7,200 nucleotides of DNA from Fidelibacterota bacterium. GTDB lineage: Bacteria; Fidelibacterota; UBA2242; B5-G15. The notes beneath the pieces were generated by a model. The model searched no databases, was not told the origin of the DNA, and saw only the letters and a list, made by a program, of their open reading frames with translations. Of this stretch, positions 1 through 6,833 are shown in pieces; positions within the stretch are counted from its first letter, which is position 1; every line of letters starts with the position of its first letter. Location of the stretch: NCBI GenBank assembly GCA_003645825.1, contig QNCQ01000082.1, forward strand, positions 1 to 7,200, read 5' to 3'. Both the position numbers and the translations under genes were made by a program.

Positions 1-909
1 CAGATACTCTTTATACCTTGCGTACAAATTCCTTGCCGATGGCCAGATTGAATTGGGACTCATGAAATGTGGAAACTCAAATGTTATTATTTTCTCAACA
101 AATTTATAAGCCACCTGAAGCTTAACCCTCATCTTTCTCCAATCTATTGGCATAAACTTTATGGGCATATCTCTGTCAAACGACTCACAGTTAGACCACA
201 ACGTTATACCAAATCTATCAGTTAATTCTTTGGTAGCAGAAAACCATTCTTCAAGCTCTTCATATTCGACATGCCCATCCTGAAATGCGCAGATATCTAC
301 ATATCCCGCTATATTTTCAAAAATACTTTCCCATACTTTCTTATGCTCATTAACAGTTATCGGTTTCGAGCCACCTACTTTAACTCCATGAAAGAATGGA
401 GAGATAAGAGTGGGTTTCTCGGGGGTTATTTCCTTACAATACCCACCAATCGACTGAATTAATTTTGTATAATTTCGTTCCCCTAAACTAACCTCATGTG
501 GCAAATACCACCCATGAAACGAAGAAAAATATCCATATTTATCATACACTTCATCAATGAATCCCTTATTTACTTCTGTTTCCTTTTGCCAATCACCCTT
601 CATCCAATAGTTACCAGAATCATACAACCCAAAAAACAACTTCATATCGTTTAGCTCTGCAGCTCTTAAAAACAATTCCGCTAAATCTAAATCAGGTACA
701 ACATAAGCGTCTATAACTCTAGAGTCAAACGTGGCGAAGTTTTTATAACCTGCCCTAATTATAATAACTGTATCAATCCCAATTTCCTTCATCACTTTGA
801 ACTCTTTCAACCAATCTTCCTCTCCCCAATTCTGAGAAGGAATATCATGGGTTATCTCATCAAGAAAGGTACCAGTAATAATCGGCTTCGGCTTTTTCTC
901 ACCCTTCAT
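1..909 (-). CDS. DUF4434 family glycosidase-like TIM-barrel protein (3' end beyond window)
   Basis: The frame is open without a stop from the ATG at 909 to the left edge, giving 303 residues; the C-terminus is missing. The start is supported by GGAGGAG seven bases upstream. The N-terminus (PIITGTFLDEI, residues 9-19), the W-containing segment EEDWLKEFKVMKEIGIDTVI (about 30-49), KLFFGLYDSGNYW (90-102), HGWYLPHEV (132-140) and LISPFF (168-173) follow the DUF4434 pattern, a putative glycoside-hydrolase-like (beta/alpha)8 barrel family. E139 at the end of a strand, and E242 in WSNCESFD (238-245), are in places where clan-A-type hydrolases carry their acid pair; assigning them as catalytic is inference. 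There is no signal peptide, so the protein is probably cytoplasmic. Family members are usually somewhat over 300 residues, so little is likely missing. It is the last visible gene of the operon, 46 bases after the hydantoinase-like gene. The substrate is unknown. Family call fairly sure, activity not. Confidence 0.72.
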   Translation of the reverse strand, partial: MKGEKKPKPIITGTFLDEITHDIPSQNWGEEDWLKEFKVMKEIGIDTVIIIRAGYKNFATFDSRVIDAYVVPDLDLAELFLRAAELNDMKLFFGLYDSGNYWMKGDWQKETEVNKGFIDEVYDKYGYFSSFHGWYLPHEVSLGERNYTKLIQSIGGYCKEITPEKPTLISPFFHGVKVGGSKPITVNEHKKVWESIFENIAGYVDICAFQDGHVEYEELEEWFSATKELTDRFGITLWSNCESFDRDMPIKFMPIDWRKMRVKLQVAYKFVEKIITFEFPHFMSPNSIWPSARNLYARYKEYL

Positions 910-916
910 AAGTCAA

Positions 917-923
917 CTCCTCC
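917..923 (-). promoter_or_regulatory. Shine-Dalgarno site of the DUF4434 gene
   Basis: On the minus strand GGAGGAG lies seven bases before the ATG at 909, in the 46-base gap after the HyuA-like gene. It fixes the start of a gene whose far end is outside the window. It is one of three strong Shine-Dalgarno sites here. Confidence 0.7.
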
Positions 924-955
924 ATTTTTCTTTAGAAGTGAAGTCACTCCAAACC

Positions 956-3112
956 TCATTTCCGAGTAGTTGCAATAACTACTACCGATTCATCCTCCAA
1001 TACGTTCTCAATTTCCAGCCTAGTTAAGGACAATATCTGTTCTTTGCTTATTAACCCACTTAAATCCAAAATTTTCTTACCAATCAATAGAAATATTCCA
1101 GGCAGCTGAATACCAACATCTCCGTACACCACTAACCGTTCAATCAAATCAGAAACTTTATCCAAAACCTCCCCGGCGCTAACCTGGTCAACCACAGCAT
1201 CCTTAAGTTGCAATCTAACTATTCCTTTGGTATCAATAACACAAGAAATTTTCTCCTCAATACAAAAAATAGAGAAGAAAACCTTTTTTCTCCTTGACCC
1301 TGTAAAAACTTTAAGGAAATCGGTTTCCCCAGACACCAGAATTGAGCTTTCAGGTATACCTATCGTAGACGCTACTATTCTTCTCAACTCATAATCAGAT
1401 AGTACTCTTTCATGCCCATTATCCATATGCAATTCCGTGGAACCAATCGCAGTTACTGTTACTCTTCTGGTTTGTTTATCGATCTCAAAAAAGAACTCAA
1501 CGGACTCTGGAGAGGCCCCCATTTCCACTACAGATTTTAACACCTCACTTCTCATCTTTAATATATCATCTTTACTAGGGTTTACTATTGTCCGCTCAAT
1601 GGAGTCCTTTACCATTCCCAGAGCTGCCCCTATTGCCGATACCACCTCCGGATTCTCTGCAATTCTGTAAGGGGCTCGCATTTTTTCTGCCACATATGGA
1701 ACAATAGAATAAGCTCCTCCCCCACCACCAACAAGTGTCAAAAATTCCTTTTCCAATTCACTCTCTCCAACAAGGTTGTTTACACATCTTACAATTTTCT
1801 CCGATACAATATCAAGAATTCTCTTGCAAAAATTCACTATATCAACATCCAATAACTTAGCAATCGAACTGGCAATGGCTCTTACACTCTTCACCAAACC
1901 GTACCCATATTTTCCCTCAGGAATAAGACACAAGCAATTTGCCGCATCAGTTGGAGTAAAAGTACAGAAATATTCATCATCCTCTTTTATACGGTAAGCA
2001 AAATAATCATCTGGATCACCTGCAACAGGACTTATGAAGAAAGGTTTAATCTCCACCTTATCTGGTACCTTTATAAACGATGAATATTTCATCCCGGCTA
2101 TATGGGCACTCCTTGGTCCAACATCTATTATCTTCTTCCCCTTTATCCTGGGCATCGAGCCACCAGCAACCCCTACAGTATTTATACTAAGTGTCCTAGT
2201 ATACAATCTTTGCCCACCCACTTCAGCATTCTTTAATATCGGCCTTCCATTTTTAATGACAGAAATATCCGTACTCGTTCCTCCAACCTCTATAAAAACA
2301 CCGTTACTAACCCGCACATACATAAGAGCAGCCGCTATTCCAGCAGCAGGACCGGATAAAATGGTTAAAATAGGTCTTTTTTTCATTTCTTCAATACTCA
2401 TAACCCCACCGTCACTTCGCATAACCATAAGCGGCGCTTTTATCCCTAGTTTCTGAACACACCTATCTATTATCTCTGCGGTTTCAAGCATCTTAGGTAA
2501 AATACATGCATTTACTACGGCGGTTTTTGTCCTTATTCTTAACCCGTAGAGTTTACTAATATGGGAAGCCGCCGTAGCTAAAATTCCCATCTGGGTTGCT
2601 ATATCTACAACTTTCTCCTCGTTTTGGGGGTCATCTACACCATAGGCTTCACTAGCGACTATAACCTTTGCTCCCTTCCCAATCAGTTCATCAATGGCCG
2701 CTTTAACTTCTTCCTCGGATAAACCTTTGTCTGTATTGATAAAACGGTGATATGTTTCAATATATTTATTCGAGCTTAATTTAATTTTCCCAACTCTCGT
2801 TTCCCTTTTTATCCTACCAACTTCAAACCCCTTTCCTAACCCTATTATCCCAACAGGAACTACATCTCCTTCCAGAAGAGCATTTGTCGCCTGAGTTGTA
2901 CTGTGGGCAACAAGGATAATATCATCTGTTGAAATATTTCCATTTTTAACCACCTTCTCTAGAGACTCAATAACTCCTTTTACCACTCCCTCCTTTGCTC
3001 TATGTGTTGTGGGAACGCAGACTTTTGACAAAATTTCTAAGCCAATAGCGTCTATAGCTACCGCATGAGTAAAAGTACCCCCCACATCAATACCTATTTT
3101 CACTTTTCCCAT
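956..3112 (-). CDS. Hydantoinase/oxoprolinase family protein, HyuA-type, stand-alone
   Basis: The 718-residue protein has the length of HyuA (N-methylhydantoinase A / 5-oxoprolinase N-half type), an ATP-dependent enzyme of the actin-like ATPase fold acting on cyclic amides or related carbonyl compounds. The N-terminal domain (about 4-185) has the phosphate loop IDVGGTFT (8-15) and HSTTQATNALLEG (70-82). The main domain (about 195-500) has VMRSDGGVMS (230-239), LSGPAAG (252-258), EVGGTSTD (275-282), GVAGGS (314-319), VGPRSAHIAG (331-340), TPTDAAN (386-392), LVGGGGGA (460-467) and SAIGAALG (492-499). The C-terminal 200 residues (including GASPESVEFFFEID, 532-545) form a further region. The family's usual PGPACYG-type motif is replaced by HIAGMKYSSF, which I recall from a subgroup of single-gene homologues. 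ATG start with GAGGG six bases upstream; nine bases after the carrier gene. No HyuB-like gene lies beside it. Family sure; substrate unknown. Confidence 0.9.
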   Translation of the reverse strand: MGKVKIGIDVGGTFTHAVAIDAIGLEILSKVCVPTTHRAKEGVVKGVIESLEKVVKNGNISTDDIILVAHSTTQATNALLEGDVVPVGIIGLGKGFEVGRIKRETRVGKIKLSSNKYIETYHRFINTDKGLSEEEVKAAIDELIGKGAKVIVASEAYGVDDPQNEEKVVDIATQMGILATAASHISKLYGLRIRTKTAVVNACILPKMLETAEIIDRCVQKLGIKAPLMVMRSDGGVMSIEEMKKRPILTILSGPAAGIAAALMYVRVSNGVFIEVGGTSTDISVIKNGRPILKNAEVGGQRLYTRTLSINTVGVAGGSMPRIKGKKIIDVGPRSAHIAGMKYSSFIKVPDKVEIKPFFISPVAGDPDDYFAYRIKEDDEYFCTFTPTDAANCLCLIPEGKYGYGLVKSVRAIASSIAKLLDVDIVNFCKRILDIVSEKIVRCVNNLVGESELEKEFLTLVGGGGGAYSIVPYVAEKMRAPYRIAENPEVVSAIGAALGMVKDSIERTIVNPSKDDILKMRSEVLKSVVEMGASPESVEFFFEIDKQTRRVTVTAIGSTELHMDNGHERVLSDYELRRIVASTIGIPESSILVSGETDFLKVFTGSRRKKVFFSIFCIEEKISCVIDTKGIVRLQLKDAVVDQVSAGEVLDKVSDLIERLVVYGDVGIQLPGIFLLIGKKILDLSGLISKEQILSLTRLEIENVLEDESVVVIATTRK

Positions 3113-3118
3113 TCTGTT

Positions 3119-3123
3119 CCCTC
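3119..3123 (-). promoter_or_regulatory. Shine-Dalgarno site of the HyuA-like gene, overlapping the carrier's stop codon
   Basis: GAGGG, six bases before the ATG at 3112, shares its first bases with the TGA stop (3124-3122) of the carrier gene. Ribosomes ending the carrier would sit on the next gene's initiation site, so translational coupling is likely. Confidence 0.6.
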
Positions 3124-4606
3124 ATAAATAAATTATAGCAGACACAATAAGACCCGCCAGAGCCACCAACCACATATAAGGCAACGTTTTCCACAAGATA
3201 TTTTGCACATCAACTCCTATTTCATTGGCAATCCATATGTTATGTGTATTCGTAGGATCACACACTCCCTGAACCTGTCCAACCGCAATAAGCATACCCA
3301 TAATCGCACTGGCAGGAAGGGCACCGGAAGCCATAATTACGCCTGCAAGACCATACCCCATTCCCCACACATTCAAAGGCCCTCTGTACAGCACCAAAGG
3401 GGTCATTATTGCAAAGGTCAATATGTATGAGAATGGCTCAGATGGTATTATCCTAGAAATATATGGCCTCAGTAGCAAAACCACAGGCCATTCAGAGCTG
3501 TATGACGCACTATTTTCTGGACCCATTATGGCAGTAAGCAGCATCCCTATTCCCATCATTAAAATTACAGCAGGCATGACCCCGCTCGCACCCTCGATAA
3601 TGGCAGACATTAAGATCCTGAGGTTCCCTTTTTTATAAGTACTAATATAACCAAATACAATTGCAATAATAAACGCTGCCAAAAATGGTAGCCTGTAAGC
3701 AAGTATAAAGATCAGCGGCAGCAAAGGAGTTAAATATGCATACCATTTAACTGCACTACCCCCTGCCTTACGCCCCACGAAATTCTTAACAAAGTCAAAT
3801 AAAGCTAATAAAAAAACCACACCTACAAATAGGATAAAAAAAACATTCAAAAAATATTTAAAAGCACTGTACATCCTACTTATAAATGAAGTATTAACAT
3901 GAGGCAAAACCCATTTAAAAAAAACTAAAACACCAGATAAAAACAACAAAAGAGATAAAATATACTTAAGTTTTATTTTTATTTTCCTGACCATGCCCAT
4001 GTCAATCACCAAAAGTACAATACACGCCATCATATCAATCACAAAAACAATCAAAGCAAAATTACAGATAGTCGTTTGATCAAGATTTAAAACATTCATA
4101 TACAATGCCCAGTTTGCTGGATTCAATACTCCACCCATATTTATTCCCATTAGAAATAACGCTGCAACCGTCAGCCCGTTGAACCCCAACGAACCCAAGA
4201 TGGGAAGAATAATTGTACCAAGCATGATGATAGCCCCAAGTCCATTCAGTGTAGTGAAAAGTAGTGCAGTAAATACAACCAGCACAAACCCAATAATTTC
4301 TCTTCGGTCACCTGCTAACTCTGCTCCCATCTTAATAAAACCTTCGGCAATACCTGTTTTCTGCAATAAAACACTCAACATCCCGCCAAACATAACAATT
4401 GTATAAGCCTTATATAAACGCAGGACACCATCCCCAACCACATGTTCGACTAAATCACCTGGAGACACTCCACCAATCAATGACACTAAAACCGCTAATA
4501 AAGGAAGCGCTATCATAGTGGGTAACTTCTTATATAACATCGAAAGTATAATTAGCACAAAAACAAGTCCTATACCCAGCAGCTGCAAAATTTGAAGATC
4601 AGCCAT
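3122..4606 (-). CDS. Polytopic carrier, ion-transporter (CitMHS/GntP-like) superfamily
   Basis: A 494-residue, strongly hydrophobic inner-membrane protein with about 11-13 predicted membrane segments (for example 7-24, 28-46, 105-120, 122-140, 143-162, 180-202, 215-235, 252-272, 290-320, 335-360, 392-405, 415-441, 475-493). The two halves each carry a polar, glycine/proline/asparagine-rich re-entrant-like stretch: NGLGAIIMLGTIILP (121-135) with GINMGGVLNPANW (154-166), and YRGPLNVWGMGYGLAG (407-422) with QGVCDPTNTHNIW (446-458). Such paired motifs are typical of secondary carriers of organic anions in the ion-transporter superfamily (citrate-Mg, gluconate and dicarboxylate carriers). The exact family and substrate cannot be read from the sequence. 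ATG start with GGAGGA nine bases upstream. It lies six bases after the flavoenzyme and nine before the HyuA-like gene, so it probably imports that pathway's substrate. The central part (about 205-275) is basic and aromatic-rich, with a very A-rich plus strand. Confidence 0.75.
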   Translation of the reverse strand: MADLQILQLLGIGLVFVLIILSMLYKKLPTMIALPLLAVLVSLIGGVSPGDLVEHVVGDGVLRLYKAYTIVMFGGMLSVLLQKTGIAEGFIKMGAELAGDRREIIGFVLVVFTALLFTTLNGLGAIIMLGTIILPILGSLGFNGLTVAALFLMGINMGGVLNPANWALYMNVLNLDQTTICNFALIVFVIDMMACIVLLVIDMGMVRKIKIKLKYILSLLLFLSGVLVFFKWVLPHVNTSFISRMYSAFKYFLNVFFILFVGVVFLLALFDFVKNFVGRKAGGSAVKWYAYLTPLLPLIFILAYRLPFLAAFIIAIVFGYISTYKKGNLRILMSAIIEGASGVMPAVILMMGIGMLLTAIMGPENSASYSSEWPVVLLLRPYISRIIPSEPFSYILTFAIMTPLVLYRGPLNVWGMGYGLAGVIMASGALPASAIMGMLIAVGQVQGVCDPTNTHNIWIANEIGVDVQNILWKTLPYMWLVALAGLIVSAIIYL

Positions 4607-4612
4607 GCAACC

Positions 4613-6526
4613 CTATCCTCCATTCTCAAAATAAAGAAACCTCAATACCTCATATAGAACCCGAACCAACTGTCCGCGCTCGATTAAAACATCTTCTTCT
4701 ATAAACAATTCAGGGAAACATGTTCTTATCCTGCCAATCGTTATTTCATTAAAAGTTTTTCCCAAGATTTTTGTTAAACTCTTATTGTTCAGTAACTCGT
4801 TAGTATTCTCCAGCCTCTCTAAGTTAAGTGAAAGAAAGTTTGAGAGTCTCTTTATCCAAGTAAAAGCTTCGAGAGTTCTGACTGGGCGATTTGGACAGAA
4901 ATAAAGTGAATTTTCATCCCAATCTACTATTTTTAGAATTGCCCCAATTTGCGAAGCAACAAAACAACCAGAGGAAATTGGCACGTCAATAAACCAGAAC
5001 AACGGAACACCCCTCTCAAGGAGATCAATCTGGAATCTTTGCCTGAGCTTATCTGAACTAAAAACGGACTTAGGTCTAACCCTATTTTCAACACAAAAAG
5101 CAGCTAAAGCTCCTGCAGCTTCCCCAATAGACCATTCAACATGATGAACTCTATAAGCACCATTGGTTATATGCGTAGTCCCAATATTCTTCGACCCGGC
5201 TATTAAATTGTCTACATCTTCCGGAATTAGAGCACCCAGGGGAATTTGAAATGGTTTTGTATCTATAAGTAAAGATATCTTCTTTTTATCATGGTTATGA
5301 ACATCTATCCAATATTTCCCAATTCCAACACTATCAAAAAAAATCTTGGAACGAGCTCTCTTTTGAAATTCAGCTGAAATATCTTGCTCACGGATGGTTT
5401 TCAGCGCTCTAATCCTTCTCGACTCACGTACATATGGAAACGTTGAAAGGCCATCAGCTGTACCCATCACATCCTTCCGTAGTTTTAACTCTGGATAACC
5501 TTTTCCGCCATCGTCTCTTGGAGCCTCAGTTTGCAACCAATATAAAAACCCTAAACTCAGATTCTTTGCCTTCTTGAGCACTTTTAATCTATCTTCCTCA
5601 CTCGTATCAATAATGCTTCGCTCATGAAAATCGTTACTGGGCCAGTTAATCAAAGAGATATCAAACCTGTAACAATCATCCCTAAATTGAGAGGAATCTA
5701 TTAATCGCCTATAGGTCCAAAAAGAACCGAAAGTTCCCTCCAGTACTTTAAACATACCATACTTAATCTCCCTATCCCCGTAATCCACCTCAAGTGAGTA
5801 TGGCTGATTATCTCTGAAATATTCATAGCCTTCTGGTTTCTTCACCAAATTGCTCTCGCCCGGCCTATATTCTACTGCAAATGTATATGTAAAACTCTGA
5901 ACTATACTGGGATCGTTAGGGCCATCCAGGGCGTGCGGCTCATCTGTTTCCTTTGTTGATTCAGCACCTACTACATATCTTATCTTGGATAGAGACAAAA
6001 TATCACCGAGTTCCGTAGCATCTATGAAATATTCAGCTTCTACCTGGAATTTCTCACCCGTTTTTTCATTAATAAAAGTTACAGTAGAAATCCGGTCGTC
6101 ACTCCTTTCCACAAAAACAGGCTTGTACAAGGTATATATTTTTAACTGTCCCATTCTCAAGTAAGGTGATAACATTTCATTAAGAACCCAAAGACCTGCC
6201 TTCGGTTCAAAAGAAAGGTGACTCACCCAACAATTTCCAGGACTAAATTCAGGATTCTGGCGGGCAGGTGAAGACTCATTTAATTTCTGCCTATAGTATT
6301 CTCTGATTTTATTCCTGAATTCGTAATAGGTCAATGAGCATCCGAATTTTTCTATATATTCATGTTCGTCCAGTGCCGAAACACCCTGAGAAGTCACCTG
6401 CCCACCAATCCACCGAGTTTCTTCAACCAAACATGCACTCAATCCCGCACGGCACACGCTGATAGCAGCTGCACACCCGCCTAAACTACCACCTATTATG
6501 AGAACATCCGTACCAATTCTTTCCAT
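4613..6526 (-). CDS. FAD-dependent oxidoreductase (FAD_oxidored family) with SLH-like C-terminus
   Basis: A flavoprotein of 637 residues from the ATG at 6526. The dinucleotide-binding fold starts at once: DVLIIGGSLGGCAAA (7-21), a GxGxxG loop with Ser at the middle glycine, then WIGGQVTSQG (39-48). Further family marks are NPEFSPGNCWVSHLSFEP (91-108), the second FAD contact DATELGD (169-175), LRKDVMGTADGL (349-360), RESRRIR (367-373), GSKNIGTTHITNGAYR (444-459) and EWSIGEAAGALAAF (464-477). These define a widespread family annotated only as FAD-dependent oxidoreductase; its substrates are largely unknown. A TTG at 6538 would add four residues but has no ribosome binding site; the ATG leaves a normal N-terminus for this fold. 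The ATG also lacks a good Shine-Dalgarno (only GGGA, too close). No signal peptide, so probably cytoplasmic. It follows the T9SS-tailed gene by under 30 bases and precedes the carrier by six. Family sure, reaction unknown. Confidence 0.88.
   Translation of the reverse strand: MERIGTDVLIIGGSLGGCAAAISVCRAGLSACLVEETRWIGGQVTSQGVSALDEHEYIEKFGCSLTYYEFRNKIREYYRQKLNESSPARQNPEFSPGNCWVSHLSFEPKAGLWVLNEMLSPYLRMGQLKIYTLYKPVFVERSDDRISTVTFINEKTGEKFQVEAEYFIDATELGDILSLSKIRYVVGAESTKETDEPHALDGPNDPSIVQSFTYTFAVEYRPGESNLVKKPEGYEYFRDNQPYSLEVDYGDREIKYGMFKVLEGTFGSFWTYRRLIDSSQFRDDCYRFDISLINWPSNDFHERSIIDTSEEDRLKVLKKAKNLSLGFLYWLQTEAPRDDGGKGYPELKLRKDVMGTADGLSTFPYVRESRRIRALKTIREQDISAEFQKRARSKIFFDSVGIGKYWIDVHNHDKKKISLLIDTKPFQIPLGALIPEDVDNLIAGSKNIGTTHITNGAYRVHHVEWSIGEAAGALAAFCVENRVRPKSVFSSDKLRQRFQIDLLERGVPLFWFIDVPISSGCFVASQIGAILKIVDWDENSLYFCPNRPVRTLEAFTWIKRLSNFLSLNLERLENTNELLNNKSLTKILGKTFNEITIGRIRTCFPELFIEEDVLIERGQLVRVLYEVLRFLYFENGG
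4616..4621 (-). promoter_or_regulatory. Shine-Dalgarno site of the carrier gene, inside the end of the flavoenzyme gene
   Basis: GGAGGA is formed by the last two glycine codons of the oxidoreductase, directly before its TAG stop (4615-4613), and is nine bases from the ATG at 4606. Placing the site in the upstream reading frame implies coupled translation of oxidoreductase and carrier. Confidence 0.65.
4844..4990 (-). other. Degenerate S-layer-homology-like segment in the flavoenzyme
   Basis: Residues about 513-561 of the oxidoreductase run FIDVP, CFVASQIGAILKIVDW, then FCPNRPVRTLEAFTWIKRL. This follows the SLH order: F-x-D-V, a helix with A-I/L positions ending in a short turn, F-x-P-N-x-P-V-T-R-x-E-A, and a second helix. 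The canonical acidic residue is kept (E557 in the ATG numbering is close to this position), but the helix start and the G of the turn are not. It is an inferred resemblance, not a sure domain. Confidence 0.4.
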
Positions 6527-6554
6527 TATCCCAAACAATTAAATACTACAACTG

Positions 6555-6833
6555 TTACTTGAGTAAAATCATTCTTCTTACATCATACTGGTTATCAACC
6601 AACATCTTACAAAAATACACCCCGCTATTAACAGTTTTCCCTTGATTGTCTTTTCCATCCCAGTACACAACATATTTACCAGAGTTTACACTCTCATCCA
6701 GTAGAGTCCTTACTTCCTGTCCCAGCAGATTAAAGATTTTAACCTGAACGCGTACCGGTGAGGAGGTTCTAACTGAAAAACTTATATTGGTACCCATATT
6801 AAAAGGATTCGGATAGTTCTGAAATAGCCTAAA
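6555..6833 (-). other. T9SS type A sorting domain coding segment
   Basis: The last 92 codons of the propeller gene encode the sorting tail, from FRLFQNYPNPFN to RRMILLK. The motif order (YPNPFN, IFNLLGQEV, W-D-G, SGVYF, basic M-x-L-L-K end) matches the domain along its full length, so the gene's C-terminus is intact. It is the best taxonomic clue in the window. Confidence 0.88.

Noticed and set aside
936..948. Inverted repeat AGTGA-AG-TCACT between the HyuA-like and DUF4434 genes, as a possible terminator or operator
   Set aside because: Five-base arms with a two-base loop cannot form a stable hairpin, there is no following U-run in the right place, and a strong ribosome binding site follows immediately; chance is the simpler explanation.
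2034..2456. A 140-codon open frame on the plus strand
   Set aside because: It lies wholly inside the conserved SGPAAG/EVGGTSTD region of the HyuA-like gene on the other strand, has no ribosome binding site and its protein resembles nothing; it is a shadow frame. The same holds for the other plus-strand frames at 271-462, 1437-1670, 1776-1997, 3203-3430, 3423-3638, 4179-4406 and 6978-7178.
3780..3990. A-rich plus-strand stretch with many A-runs, as a possible AT-rich regulatory or inserted segment
   Set aside because: It lies within the carrier gene, where Phe, Leu, Ile and Lys codons of membrane segments on the minus strand produce it; the frame is uninterrupted.
6527..6552. Bacteroidota-type -7 promoter element (TAnnTTTG) ahead of the flavoenzyme
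   Set aside because: The closest match, TAATTGTTTG, has four rather than two bases between TA and TTTG, and it would leave almost no leader before the ATG; not supportable.
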